DNA of 64,000 nucleotides, from contig KB310551.1 of NCBI GenBank assembly GCA_000328365.1, positions 25,033 through 89,032 on the forward strand. Direction: 5' to 3'. Position numbers and translations under genes: made by a program. Below the pieces are notes generated by a model. It was not told where the DNA came from and did no database searches. It worked only from the letters and a program-made list of their open reading frames with translations. Of the stretch, positions 24,466-38,604 are shown piece after piece; the stretch's first letter is position 1; each line of letters starts with the position of its first letter. Origin of the DNA: Capitella teleta. Lineage: Eukaryota; Annelida; Polychaeta; Capitellidae.

Positions 24466-27400
24466 GTACAATGGTCAATTTTCAGTGCATATTATTCTAA
24501 TCATGCGAACATAATCGGATTTTATTTAAAACTTAATTCCTTCCTCGCCATCCCTTTGCATGACCGTCCTACATTCACGCGGAAACCTCAGCAGATACAC
24601 GTCATCAGCGATGGACTCAAACACACACAATACGGTGTGCAGTGAATGGAAGAATTGGATAAAGCCAGGGCCACTGATACAACAAAGCAAATGACCATGA
24701 AAAGACTCAATGCTGATTGCAAAGTGGGCGAACAAACGAGAACAAATGCTTGAACAACGAGGCAACGAGGTCACTGGGATTGGAATAGTATTTCATTGAG
24801 AACATTGGATGAGTCGTTTGTATTCAGCGTGTTCTCAATAATTCATACATGGAATGAAATAGAGTCGGTTGTCATGAGTTGGGGGATGTTTACCCAAGGA
24901 CACAGCTGTTTCAGAAAGGACAGAGTGGACAAATTTGACACATCTCTCATTCGTCTGTAAACACAGCTGTTTTTTGAGTCATGTCGAGACTAGAAGATCA
25001 GTAAAAGTCAAGGATTTCTAAAATGAAACCTAAATGCAGAAGGCAAGATTCGCAAATCGAATGCGGACGGAATTTAATTAAGACTCGCAAACTGATCTTC
25101 GAGCAGTGGACCGATTCGGACGGGTGAGAGGTATGGGTGTGTCGTGGGCACGATTCGGTTAGGGGCGGTGTTCTCAGGGCTTGAATTCCCAGGGGATATT
25201 CGTCACAAGGCAAGGGGCGAGGGACGTTGGCCTTGAATTGGCTCAATTCAAGGAGTGTTGCACGACACGGGGGTTTGTCTGCATGCATAAAAGGGCATCG
25301 ATTGCCAAAGATGCAATCTATTGCAATCAATAGGTGAGATAATTTTGTTCTGAATAATTGCACTGACCTCGATCGCGGACAGATAACTCCTCGGGGGATT
25401 CAGGCATTTATTTGAAACTAAATGGAATTGTTTGGCTTCTACGAAATCAACAACCATGGCATGTTTATTCATGTGTTCGTGGGAAATAAAGGTTACAGTT
25501 TGGTATATTATAGTGAATACGAATCTCTTAGTTCGAACAAACGGCCCACGCCACACCCCCGCCCCTGGGATAATAAGATTTCCACACCGAGACCTGAAAG
25601 CAATGTTCTGGAGGAGATTATATATAGTCACACAGAACGAGAAGGAAAAACAGCATTCGAGAGACAAAATTCCTGGAAAAGAGATTTTCAAAGCCGAAGC
25701 GACACCAAGATCAAACCCACTCTCTCGAGTTCACATAAAATATTCTGCTTTGAGGCAGGCGATTCTCATCAAACGATACCTTTGAGAGGAGCTTCCGATG
25801 CCAAGTGCCACTTGATAATCCTCTTCCACAGTAGACTACTCACACCACCCCCCTCCGCAAAAAAACCTCTTGTTTGTCAAGTTTATCTCTTGGCTATTTC
25901 CACTTGTCAAAAACGACTGTTGCTAGGTCAAGGAGGGTTTATACAAGTGCTGATCCTGCTTTGTTGTCACTGACCTTGATATCAATGACCTTTGGAGGCA
26001 CGTGTCCGTGACTGCCCAAGGTGACAAGTGACAGGGGCATGCCCGTTTTTGTCAGTTTTATTATTGTGTTCTATTAATATACAATTCAGCAGCAGCACCG
26101 CGACTTTCCTTATTATTTGCAATTTTCAGCAAATGTTATCTCCCATTTTTTGTTGGTCGTATATTTCACTCTGCTGTGACTGCAATATCTAATGAAGCCG
26201 CTCAAAAGCCATGGGGATTCGGTTTCAAGCTCTGGAGGGGTCTCTCGGATTACGTATCAGAGATCAAGCCTTGAAATATGGTCACTTCATGCATATTTGA
26301 GTTATCTACTTTGATGCATCGCTTGCAAAAATCGGAGAATGGCATGTCAAAAGCGAAGGGCACGGCTCACCAACAACCATCATTCACGGCACGATAAGAG
26401 CTTTCTTGCAACGATTGCCTGCCTCCAAGATCTGAAGTTCCCCGAGCCATTGATTTCATTGGTACATTGACTCATGTATGTATAGATAGAAAGATGGTAT
26501 CATTTTGTTAATCCAATTTAATTTGAATAAGACGCGGGAATGGCGTTGTTTACTGAAGTGCATTATGCTATATTAACCACCACTAGCGTCTGCTCGACCA
26601 ATCGGCACAGAGGTTAATATTGGATGCAGATAATAATATTAGCGGTAAATAAGAAAACAACTATGGGTATAATGTATGTGTAGATAAGTGAATATATTTC
26701 TTGTTGGTCTCATGCCTTGTTGTTTATAGTGTAACCCTCAAGGGAGGATACCTTCCCATGAAACAACCATCAACACACATATTGTTTATATAAATGAATT
26801 CACTGAGGTTCGAACCGAATGGAATGGCATATATAATTCATGCTATAAAGTGTACTTACAGATAATTATACAGCTTAGAAATCGCTGTGCATAATTCTAC
26901 AAAATCCAGAAAGAAACACTCGATTGTCAAAAGACCTTCAGTGCCTTCTTCATCAGTAATTCCGTGCAATCATTTATCTTTCATGCGTTGGTGATTCTCA
27001 TTTACATGTGTCACTAAATACACGCCTCTAGGAGTCTCCACTGGGCCTACTATAGTACGAAAGTAGGAGGTACAGCGTAAACTAAGTTCCAAGGATTTAT
27101 GGCCCAAGTTGCTTGCCCCAATGCTCACAGAGTAGTCGAGAGCAAATTTCATGACCGGAATAAAAGCTGCACTAGCTGTTTTTGGAGTCAATTGCAACTG
27201 ATGTTGTTTTCTGCGCCTTTTATTATCGGAATCCGTGGTTTTATTATTGCTTCGACCAGAATGAGAAACGGGGTGCGTGTGTTCGGAATCACAATTGAAG
27301 TTTGCCATGTTTTGGCGCGGACGTTGGCCTGGCTATAAACCTGGTTTTTGTCGAGTTCGTTTTTACAGCTTTTTGTGGAAATGTGTGTCACGTTGTCACA

Positions 27401-29394
27401 CTTGTAGAGTGAGTCATGCCTATCTCAGCATATCTCAGCCCTACTCAGCCTACCTCAGTCTAAGACATGTTCTGGCTTCGATATGTTCTATCCCGGAGGA
27501 TATCGGGAATTGTTTTAGTAGGAACCAGTCAATTAATTTATATTTGATCTCTTTGTATTTGTGACAGTAACCTCGAGGCTCTCATCTGGTATTTTACAAT
27601 GCACTTTGAATATAAGCTTCTATTTTTGTTTGAGAAGGAGAATTGATTTTATTTCGAGACCCTATCGGGCCAAGGGCGTTGTTATTTTGTGTTATTGTTT
27701 GTAATTCGTTTCAATTATAATTCTTCGGTGACTCTGCAGTGCTGCACAACTGCATAACGAGGCCGGGCGTTGTGCGTTTCTGTCTGTGGAGGATAAACAC
27801 TCCTTGGAATCAATCGATAATGGTGAGGGGAAAACCTGATCCCGTGTTTTTGTTCTGACGCTCATATAATGCGAGTGTTGGTGGAGCCGTAAAACCGCAA
27901 TTGTCTTCTATTCAGTAAGTCGCTCGCATCAAGAGATAACTGTAGTTGTTCTCTGCTGCGATGTTGACAATGTTGGGAGATGCGATTAGTGATGCGGTTA
28001 TCCGAATGCGATATCCGATATCAGAAATACGAATCAGTCAATCAAGAGATGCCTTTGTATTTTATTTGAAGAAATTTGTTTGATTGAAATAAGATATAAG
28101 AAAGATAATTGATTAACTCTAGTTGCCGTCCATCGAAAACCAACTACAGGAAACTGACATACGGTAATGGAATCATTAGTTCTATTTTATAACAGAAGTA
28201 AAACTTATTTAGAAAATAACCATGATACGACGAAAACAAGATAAAAAAGGAAATGAAAAATTAACAGCAGTCTAATTACCAACAATGAAATTAACAGCAA
28301 ATTAACAAATGCTCACTACAATCAGGTTAATTGATATCCTCATACTCCCAGGCTTCCAAGTAATTGCAATTAACTCTGATAATTAACTTTGTCAGTTTCA
28401 GTCATCAACGGATATTGTAGATTCTGCACACCATGTTAGCATTCATTGCGATCAGCGATTCGATGAGAATTACCTGGCACGGTACCTGTGCTCCACGCTT
28501 CACCAGGCACGTGAGATTCACCACCATAAGCGCTGTATTTCACGTAACCATGGTGATGACTGCCCATTATGATTGCTCATTGACAAACATGTCGCCACAC
28601 TCTTGGTGAATTTTTCCTCTTGTTAGATCGTCGCAAATACTCAGTTGAAATTTCCTAACGGAGCTCCTTTATTAACCCCAATGACGTCATGGTGGCTGCT
28701 GGGACAAAACTACTTCGACATAACTAGCCATTTGGGTTCGTGTTCCGTGTTTCTTGGAACTCCAGATGTCTGTGACGGGAATTCCAACCGAATTGGACGA
28801 TTGGAATTAACCTTGATTCTCCTCATACAAGGCATCCCCCGTATTTGACAGACATAATTTCAAAGTATAGCGTAAGTCAAATTGAAATATGAATCAGACA
28901 ACATAATGCCATATTAAAAGGGGGGAGGGAACTATAGTTTCTGTTTGAACCTTTTGAGGTATTCTGTCCGCTGTGAACTCATCCTCTGATGTGCGCACAA
29001 TCTTTCACGACAACGTGACTTCTGCTCATTATGGTCACTGCACTGCTGTCTACCTGCGAGATAAAAGAGGCTCACCTGGATATCAGCAACCTCCATTATA
29101 TTCCTTTGATGCCAAATTGCACGGAATCGACCCAAATGATGACCTAACTGCACTGCAGCGTGTCCTCAGATCTTACGCCAAGTACCCAATACTCAGAGGG
29201 GGACCCAGCGGCCAGTATTGACTCATGTGTCCGCACTGACCTGCAAATTCCCTTAGAGGGTGACCGACGCTGCCCATGCTAATCAGGCGACAACCTTTTT
29301 TTGTCAACTCTAAAATTCTAGATGGGACTTTGACACCTTATGGGATGAAGGCATAGAAGGTCACAATACGCCTTGCATTCTAGAGGATTGTGTT
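24466..29394. other. Non-coding or unrecognised interval between two inward-facing termini
   Basis: I see no transposase domain and no host gene. Several 80-180-codon frames (25248-25973, 26970-27338, 28973-29221) have no recognised domain and no good splice or start context. A local CTCAGCxTATCTCAGCC-like repeat lies at 27420-27460. Confidence 0.4.
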
Positions 29395-29427
29395 TGCATT
29401 CTCAAAGCAATTTTGAACCACCCTGTA
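29395..29427 (-). repeat. Transposon terminus, TACAGGGTGGTT type, facing left
   Basis: On the minus strand it reads TATACAGGGTGGTTCAAAAT, the mirror of the terminus at 24437. Confidence 0.4.
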
Positions 29428-32400
29428 TAATATAAGCATGGCGTTTGATGGATAAGTTTTATCATTTGAAAATAGTCAGTGCACGAGTGGAAAATGTGAG
29501 TGACATTTGATAAGCATCCTGACATTGATGTATGCTTAGCAATGTTCTTAATCACCCTGCTCGGGGTGATAAAGCAGCTACTGTCGGATCAGTTGATAAG
29601 GTGACGAAGGAATACACATTGGAGTTCTACATGAATGCACAACACAATGTGATTAGGTATCAAATAACATTGTTCGCAATGTCGGTGTTCTCAGGATCAT
29701 CATGTAACCAGTAAATAAACAAAGCTATGAAAGCAACCAATCAGTGACCCTTTATGTGTCCATTCACCTTTAATGATTAAACCAAGAGCCAGAATGATAC
29801 TTGATGAATTATGTAATAATCAGCAACGTGACTTGAGGCCTATACACGTGGCTCGAGATATTCCTAGCATTTCCAAGGGACCTTCTTCTCGGACACCGCG
29901 GTGTAACAAACGTCTCGAGATGTATTAATGCCAGTTTAATGGGTCTTCCCTCACGACGCCGTGATAGCCAATTACTGTTATGCCACATCATGAAGAGCGT
30001 GTAAACCACAACCGATCACCATAACAACAGACTGAGGCGAAGAATGTTCAGGGCGAGGGTTATATAACATGGACCGCAGTTTTATTCGACCATCAAGGTT
30101 GCTAAGAAGCAAAATGGCCGAGCGGTAACTTGCATTTGAGCCGCTGAGACTCGTTAAAAGCTCATAGAGAACGCTAATTGAATGACTAATTTATTCTAAA
30201 GATGACTAATGCTAGTATTTATTTTTTTTATGATGGGATTGCGTCTTCCGCTGTGCACGTGAAATGGACAGGTTGCGAGGGAAAGGGAGTCTTATGTCTT
30301 CTATTATTGAAATGAATAGCTGTCGTTTGCGTCGTTTAAGTGGAAGAATCCCATCTAAGCGTCGTAAAGATATGATTTCCATTAACACTAACAGCAGCGA
30401 CATTGCTGCCAGCTCAGCCTATACCTGTGTTATCAAATATCTGAACCAATCCCATCACTGCCATAACACTGTCCATCCCATCCCATTCTGTTCATTTCCA
30501 CTGTGACACTCATTCAGTACTCAGATTGATTCTCTAGCTTTGTTCACACCAGAAGCCCGTAGCAGACGGCTGCAGCCTCCGGCCTAATACAATTGTGTCC
30601 CTCTGGAGTCGAGCAATGGAGCCGATTTGTCTGTGTTATTCGCCCGGGAAGCTTATAGTTTCACATTGGCCCTGGCTCCAGCCTCCCGCCGATTAGTCAG
30701 CGTTCTTGCGAGGCCTTTTTGGGCCAATTGGAGCCAAGAAGATTTGACTGAGTCATTTATTTCGCATTTTGAAACACTCTCTGTGGATTGGACAATTAAT
30801 GGAAATGTTTGTCGATTACTGTCCATCTCGGGATCAGACGTAATTGAACACGGCTTGTTTGTTTCAATTAATTACACATTAGAACACAGTACGCCAGCAG
30901 TTTATTGATTGAGTTCGTTCATTTCCACATGAGACACCATTGAGGTTTGAGCATTGCATTGCTCACATCATTATCGAAATCGACATGTTTGTCCAAGATA
31001 GAGCAGAAATACGTCGTTCCACGTGTCTTGCAACTATTAGCGAAACATCTCTGGAACAACTGCACTCGTAAAGCACCTTTGATGGCCGCTATTTACATAA
31101 TGATGGCTTCTTTTTATCTAAGCACGATGACAAGAGCGACGAACAGAGGGTATTTAGGTCAAGGTGAAATCGGTGATTGCATACAATGATAATTCAGCCG
31201 CATTAGCATTTGAATGACCTTCTCGTACAACCACGTAGTCACCATCAAGGTCAAAAGTTCACGTAAGGGGTCACGGGATATTTCTCTTTCTTCCTGTGAG
31301 ATTCCGACCAATCCGGGATCTTCCTCATCTCTGGAGTTGACGGATTAGACAAGCTAATCGTATCGCGAATTTCTCGTGCAACATCCTAGAAAGATACAAT
31401 ATAGATTAACGTTGCGCTGTGTCCTCTGTGCAATTTACAGAAAATGAGCTGAAAATGTTGATGATTCCTTGAGTCGATTGCCATCAAGTTCAGAAGTCAT
31501 TATGGAGATGTAGATACGCCGCTTCTATCAGATTACCTGCCTCCCTTGCGGACCATCTTCATCAAGTTCTGGTCTCAAGATGCTGATTTCATGTTTCTAA
31601 TAATCAGATAGTGATCCGTATGTTCCATTTCGACCTCTCTTAAGACGCAGTGTATTCTGCACGGAATATCACAGTTCATTTTATATGATCCAGAAACTGC
31701 AGAGACAAATTCTCCGAAATTGCTGTTTTGGTTACCGGCATCTGGTTATATCCTGTTGTGTCCTTTGTCCATTCCCAGCAATAATAGTCTTCTCAATATG
31801 TTGTGCAACCGGAAGTCCAACGGGGATATATAATGATGTTAGTCATATCATTCCTTTAATTCTCTCTTCATTAAACAGCAGGAGTTTTTCTCCGGTGGGT
31901 GGACTAGGCACGTGCAGCAAACGAGAGACGAATGAGAAGAAAAACTAGCACCAGGAAATCACCTTGAATTTTAGACTCAATTTGGAGGAAAAGCAATTGG
32001 GTTCCAATCCACATAGGCACAATTTGGCTGGCCCTTTTTCTCTCTGTCGGCCGCTGTGAAGAAAAATAGGTCGAAATGGGAACCAGTTGTTTACTGGGAA
32101 TATTATGGCATCTAATGACACCTACATGGCCCCCGGGTGCTAGACATCGCTTGGTTTGTTTAGAATCATAAACGCATCAATTATTATAGGTGCCAGTTCT
32201 TTGAGGGAAATAGTTAAGGGCGTGGTTCGCGTGAAGACAAAGGACTCACTCTAACGTTCTATGCATATGTCAATCCATGGTCAACGTCCAGTCCTTCGCT
32301 CAAAGTACTTCAGGAGCTTGTTCAGCAACTTGCCGTGGTAATATGTTTAGGAAACTGCAATTGGCCATTAATTATACCCATTATTTGTTAAGCTGCATCT

Positions 32401-33299
32401 AATAAAAATGTGATTATCATGCAAGAATTTCGGGGATAATTAAGCGAGGAAAGCAATGCGCGTAGAACAAATATGTTTACGGTCCAGTCACGTGACTTGA
32501 TGAATGAAGGACGCGCGTCACGCAAGCCACGCCCCTTTCGGATTGGACTTCGATTCAGGGAAACGTTGCGTCGACCGCAGAGCTACTTAGCAATCCTCTA
32601 CATGACTGCAAAGCTCCACGGTGACAGATGAAAGGAAATATCAGCCGATGATGCATGATTCTTGACAATTGTGACCTCGCTTTTGCCATTCTCTGTGTCT
32701 TGCTGAGAGGGATAGCTTCTCGATTTTCTCATCTGTCATCGGTTAACGTTTGTCAACGTTCATCTGCGTGATCTACTAACGTTTGCAAACGTCGGGCCAG
32801 TTGAGCACACGCGTATCAGTATAATAGAGGTGAATGTATGTTATAAAGTAAATGCCATGCCTCGTTTGGTACCAGTGCAATGTATCTGTATACAATGTAA
32901 GTTTACTTGAACCCAGTTGTTATGTAAGGAGGAACTGAAACAGCAGAAGTTTAATGGGGAAGTGGGAAGGTAGTTAGTCGCGTCTATATAAAAGTCGCAT
33001 CCTTCCGCCGCAGCGCCTATTAGGAGGCTTTAAAATTGGCCTGGTTAGAACGGAGTTTGCATTGCGGTTCCCCAAATACACCTTCCATAAGCGACCTGAA
33101 ATTTTGGGGCCAAAGCTAAAAAGGAAAATACCGGTTTCTTCCGGTGCGCTGCATTCAATTCATAATAAACCACAGAATAACAGAAATCACCAAGCCACTT
33201 AAGCGTATTACTCGGTCTCTTGGTATTGGCTCGTGCAAATCTTATGCCAATTTAGGAAATGTTGTGTCATGGGTCATCGAGTATTAAAATCATTTGAAT
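29428..33299. other. Intergenic, no gene seen
   Basis: Unremarkable AT-rich sequence with only short frames. The longest (30627-30908, plus) has no domain, splice site or convincing start context. Confidence 0.5.
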
Positions 33300-33495
33300 T
33301 AAGTCAGGAAACATAGAAGCATTTTAAGATGACAGGGGTAGGTTTTGAACTAATGGCTATACAACACTTGTCCGAAACGTGGAATTGGTGCATATTGAAT
33401 TTCACAATCGTCACACGGGTCTCGAACCTGGAACCTCGACCTTCACGGTCCTCGTAGAAATTCACTCAAACCGACTGAGCTGCCCAGGTGCAGTT
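33300..33495 (-). mobile_element. tRNA-derived SINE
   Basis: On the minus strand a tRNA-like head is clear. An A-box region, GCAGCTCAGTCGGTTTGAG, lies at about 33466-33484. A perfect B box, GGTTCGAGACC (GGTTCGANNCC), lies at 33418-33428. The anticodon arm is not tRNA-like and the acceptor ends do not pair, so this is a degenerate tRNA-derived promoter rather than a functional tRNA. The body probably runs to about 33300; its 3' limit is uncertain. Confidence 0.6.
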
Positions 33496-34009
33496 CGTGT
33501 AACCCCTAATCAGCTGATCTTGTGCATAATACACTTACTGGATCTTGCGAATTTTGAGAATAATATCATAGAAGTCAACCGAGATGTGAAAGCAGATGTT
33601 TTCGCTACCCTGCTTGACAAACACAAGGATTAGTGCTAGATGCAAATGCTTCTTGTTTCGTCCTTATTCTAATCGCCTTGACAACGCATCCCCCCCTGAT
33701 GATGAGAAATGGTCACAGGAACAAGGCTATCGCTCCCTCTCCAACGACGGACAACGCTGTATCTGTTTTGCTTCTTTTCCAATGCATCATGCCTAATTGT
33801 AAAGATTAGCATAATGAAGGGATTATGCGCATTTACGTGCATGAATCATTACATGCAATTTTTCTCCTTTCCGCGAATACATCAGTTTTCTCATCGTGAT
33901 GCAACGCGATTCAGTAAGTTTTTATTGTTGCACTGTTATGTAATAGTATTGATTACTTAAAGCGATGTTTGCCTTCATATAACAAAATATAAAGAGATAT
34001 AAATGTGTT

Positions 34010-36850
34010 TATTTAAAAAGAAAAGAAAAAAACACAAATGGAGTGAGAGGGGCTGACCCAGAACATGGATATGTGCCCGCAATGGATATTTACAATTTTA
34101 CAAACAAACAACGAATAAACAAACTAACAAACAGGATATTCACAAAAGCGTTGGGAGATCAGCTGTTAGGAATATATAATTTTATCAGGGAGGATTGTGA
34201 AGGATTTTATTGAATGGGAGATGTGCGGATGGGAAAATCAGTAAAAAGTTTGTTTTTAAGGCAAGTTTTAAATCTATTGATTGTGAGGTTGGTGTCAATT
34301 TCACTAAATGCCTGATTCCAGATGAATGCGCCTCTGTAACGGATTGATTTCATGGATATGTTTGTGTGTAGAAATGGAGTGTGGAGTTGATGGCGTTGTT
34401 GAGTATTGATAGAATGAATGGAGGCGTTAGTTTGGAAGAGTTCATCTATTACAGGAGGAAGGCGTTTATGGTGAAATTTGTGCTTGAAAATGATGACAGA
34501 GAATATATAAAGGTGGTGAAGAGGAAGAATCTCGAGAGATTTAAACAACTGGTCAGTGTGTGAATTCCACTCGGCATAATTAATTATTTTAATTGCTCTT
34601 TTTTGAACTATGAACAGGGATTGAAGATCTTGTTTGCTACAGTGGCCTCAAACATCAATACAATAGTTTAAATATGGATAAATAAAGGAATAGTACACTG
34701 TGAGAAGCGTTGTTTTGTTAAGTACAGGTCTTGCCTTGCGGAGAATGCCGATGGATTTAGAGACTTTTGTTTTGATGTAAGCGATGTGTTGTTTCTATGA
34801 TAACCGGTCATCAATAATAACACCAAGGAACTTGAATGAATCAACACGATTCAATCGTTCTCCGTTAATTTTCACATCATTATTATCGGGAGCGATTTTT
34901 CTCTTAGAGAATACAATATACTGTGTCTTCTCGACATTGAGAGACAACTTATTTGATCGAATCCATTTGATGAGATTGATCATTTCCTGATTGATTATGC
35001 CGATACACTCCTCGGAATCATCACCGCTGTAGAATACAGCCACGAATTCCATATTTTTCAAGTTTAGAGATGAGGATAGAGGGGTCTATAGTGTCAAAGG
35101 CCTTGCGGAAGTCTAGTGCAACACCCACAAGTACCTTGTTTTGATCAAAAGAGTTCGTTATTTTGTCGATGAGTAAATGGAGAGCCATGTTGGTGCTGTG
35201 TTTTTCTCGGAATCCAAATTGATATTGATAGAGGAGATTGTGTTTTGTAATGAATTCTATTAACCGTGATGCCATGCATTTCTCAAATATTTTAGAGAAA
35301 GCAGGGAGAAGTGATATAGGCCTATAATTATTTACAAGATGTTTATTACCTGATTTAAATAAGGGTTTAATTTCGGCTATTTTCATTTCGTTCGGTACAA
35401 TGCCTTGAGAGAGAGAAAGATTGAGTATATGTGTGAGCGGTTGAATGAAGTGAGCTGTGTTTTCTTTGAGTATTGATGAGGGAATGCCGTCAGGACCTGG
35501 TGCGCTGTTTTTGAGGGCTCTAATGATGTTACCTATTTCGGTTTCGTTTGTGGGTTTGGTGAACATAGAGTATCTGTTAGTTTGTGTAATGTATGAAATG
35601 GGATTAATATTGGAATAGGGAATGGATTCCGATAGATTAGGACCAACGTTGATGAAATATTCGTTAAAATGCTTGATGATGATATCAAGATCTGAGGTTT
35701 TTTTGCCATTAACTTCCATGTTATATTGCTGTTTGTTGTTGTTCTTTTGTTTGTGAATGACAGTTTTGATCACTTCCCAAGATTTCCGGAGATTATTTTT
35801 ATTGCGGCAAAAAGGTTGATCGTAATGAGTGCGTTCTGCTTTGTATAGAATGGATCTGAGTGTGATTTTGTGTGATTTTGTATGATTTTGTGTGATTTGT
35901 ATTGCTTTTGGTCATTTGGATTTTCAGTTTTTAGATATTTACAATAAAGTTTGTTTTTCACTTTTATGGAGTTTTTCATTGCATCTGTTAGCCATGGTTT
36001 TCGATTTTTATATCCAAGTTTTATTTTGGTTAATGGAAAACTTTGATCAAAAATGGTGGTTAATTGTGTGTAGAATGATGTGAATGCTGTTCGGCAGTTT
36101 GCTTCATTGAGTACTTGATCCCATTGCGTGGAGCTTATGAGATCGTGGAATTTATTTTTATTTCGGTCAGTGAATAGCCGTTTTGTGATGAAGTTATTTT
36201 GGTTGCTCTAATTATTGTGGAATGGTGTGAAGCAGAATACAGGACAGTGATCAGAGATTGAGTTGGCAAGGATTCCGGATGTAATTAATGCTCTTGTTAG
36301 ATTATTGATGAAAATGTTATCAATAATAGTCGCAGACGACCCTGTGATTCCAGTTGGCTTGTTTATTGTTGGCAGAAAAGAATTCGCAAAGAGTACATCG
36401 ACAAAATCAGAACAGGACAGATGGCTATTTGCGGTCAGCAAATTGATGTTATAATCGCCAGCTTAATATTCATGTTTGTTTTCATTGCTAATGTTGATTT
36501 CAAAGTCTCATTGAAATCGATAACTGACTGTTTTGGGGGTCTATATATGCAGCCGAATCTATATAAGCACATAAGGGGGTCTATATAAGCACTTGAATCT
36601 CTTATTTCCGTCCGAAGATACTAATATTCCGTTGCATAATTTGCAATTGACGATAGTTGATGTTGCATAGACATTTTTGAGCCATCTGCATGGGAGTGGC
36701 CGTGACACCCAGTCAATCTCTTGGGACTTGTTATTAAATCTCTTATCATTGCGAGATACTTTATATCGCCCAACACTAAACACAACTCAGAGGCATTCTT
36801 GTTCCAATACATGTGTAATGTTATTGGGAAATAACGCACGTAGTCAGTTA
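34010..36850 (-). mobile_element. LINE (CR1/L2/jockey-group APE-RT retrotransposon), internally deleted
   Basis: Read on the minus strand. An APE-type endonuclease part covers about 36600-36210, with YRPP and SATIIDNIFINN...SDHCPVF. A frameshift near 36450 splits it, and a short tandem duplication repeats the YRPP segment. RT follows at 35773-35021 with APGPDGIPSSIL, NYRPISLLPAFSKIFEK, GFREKHSTNMAL and the first catalytic aspartate in ALDFRKAFDTI. The sequence then jumps from KYGIRG to YSGDDSEE, so the PQGSVLGPLLF and YADD blocks are deleted. The thumb and C-terminus follow (LSLNVEKTQYIVF, 35061-34795; KYRGAFIWN-like RYRGAFIWNQAFSEI, 34548-34207). The 5' end is truncated near 36850 and the 3' end lies near 34010. 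It cannot have moved itself in this form. Confidence 0.9.
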
Positions 36851-37588
36851 TTTAATTATGTGGAATGTTTCATGAGCTCTTTTCAATCTATCATTTAAAA
36901 CAGTTCAAGGTCGTTTATACATCTTATTGGAGTTGTTATAACCATTATTATTCATAGAATATGTAAACAAGACTAATTTATTGATTAAAGACACAATATT
37001 GATGATTCGAAATCGCATGCCTCAATCCTTGATTATATTCATAACAATTACATTATTAATAAATAATTATATATAACTAATTACTGAAAGTGATCTTTTG
37101 CTCATTAGCATCTTGTTCTCGCATCAATGAAACCATCAAAACAAACACCTTTCAATTTACTGCTCAACAGCATCAAATTGCTGATTTTAGTTGCGAACTA
37201 AGGATTTAGAGCAGCTCTGAAGCACATATAAAGATAACAAACAAAATAAGAGGAGCAGTTTAGATGTCACCTTGAGTTACATCGCTTTTATGCATACCAT
37301 TTAGTTGTTACTTAGTTCGCATCTAGGGGCCTAGTAGCCTTTTATGCATACGGCCGCACATCTTTGTGCAGTTCTGAACCTGAAATCTCGCACTCATCTC
37401 GTTTCGAGCTACCCTGCCCGAATAAAAAATTCGTATTTGAATTCACCTTGAATATTATTTACAGATGACCGAAATGAACAGGAGGCTTTTTTTTTCGTTT
37501 TTTTTTTTTTTTTTCTTTTTTGGCAAGAAAATTTTCCATTTTATCTCAATAAAATTATCTTATCTGTTATCTTATCTTATGTAAACAG
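36851..37588. other. Intergenic or intronic, no gene seen
   Basis: AT-rich. A T-rich run (about 37486-37522) and a TATCTTATCT repeat precede the acceptor at 37588. Confidence 0.5.
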
Positions 37589-37737
37589 GTGACACACCTG
37601 ACCATCACTGATAATGGGCGTGCACTTCTCTATGATGAGACCAACGCCCTCCTCGACTGCAGGCGTGTGAACATTAAAGTGCATTGCCACTCTAACGAAG
37701 GTCTTGAATTGTGGCATTTCTACTTCAGTTGCTCAAC
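37589..37737 (+). CDS. Internal exon candidate of an unrecognised gene (149 nt)
   Basis: It lies between acceptor TTATGTAAACAG and donor CAAC|GTGAGC, and is open in phase 0 to phase 2. The peptide looks like real protein: VTHLTITDNGRALLYDE, then LLDCRRVNIKVHCHSNEG and LWHFYFSCS, with three Cys and alternating beta-type hydrophobics suggesting an extracellular fold. No family is recognised. Its phases fit the exon-like piece at 21355-21439 upstream (ends phase 0) and the exon at 49521 downstream (starts phase 2). A single plus-strand gene spanning about 28 kb is possible but unproven. Confidence 0.4.
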
Positions 37738-38604
37738 GTGAGCTTCACTATAGGCCCACTTGCACGGCTGAAAAGGAACAATATTGCATAATAAGCGTCT
37801 TTTTCCCCCGAATAACCTGGCCATTGGCTAATTTGATCACAAAATCACGAAACCATCTTAAATAAATATTTCGCAGCATGTATGATAAATATTTGCGTAA
37901 TATAGAAAAGACATATATATATACTTGGAGGCATCTGTTTCGCCTAACTACTAATTGAGTTTAGTATATATCAATACACATGTATCTCTTCATGAATATT
38001 GAATGTACCCATATATTTATGCCTAAAATATGGAAAAGTATATAAGTCTATGTCTGCTGATTTGATAATATTTAAATTACTAACATAATACTACAATATC
38101 TCACTCAGGAATTAATTTTGGGAAGATAAAAATTAATATTGAGCCCGAATCATTTTGTTTTGTATAATTATTCCAAAACGTAATAATGCTACAAATGTTT
38201 GCTCATTTTTACCTTACAATTAGATCTACTTCGAATTAAATGATTTCAATCAAACTTGTGCATACGAATTAGCAAGCTTTTTACCAATAATTGTTTGACT
38301 CTTTTAGTGTTTTTTATTTAATTTATGCGTAATTAGCAAAAAGAGCACAAATATTCGGGGAAAATATTTCGGAGTTTTTTGTTGATGATTAATCGTTAAA
38401 AAATGATTTCGAATTATCGCGTATTTCAGAAGACTCTTGATGAAAGACCGACCTAATGCAATTGACATCGGATGGGGTCACATGTATTCGGTATTGCTTG
38501 CAATTTTCATTCGGAGAGATAAGCCATATGCAGGCCATCTTTAAACCTTCTGCGTTCACGCGTTCCATGTTAGGCCGAGAACTTTTCTTACTAGTGTGGT
38601 ATAC

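Noticed and set aside
25248-25973. Long overlapping open frames on both strands (147 and 183 codons)
   Set aside because: No domain, no good start context, no splice sites, and composition like the surrounding non-coding DNA.
23005-27308. Two minus-strand frames sharing an SIGAS-like peptide (near 23100 and 27110)
   Set aside because: The shared stretch is about 10 bases (CCAATGCTCA); flanks do not align, so no repeat or family can be claimed.
33410-33490. Functional tRNA gene on the minus strand
   Set aside because: A and B boxes are present but the anticodon arm is abnormal and the acceptor ends do not pair; better explained as a tRNA-derived SINE.
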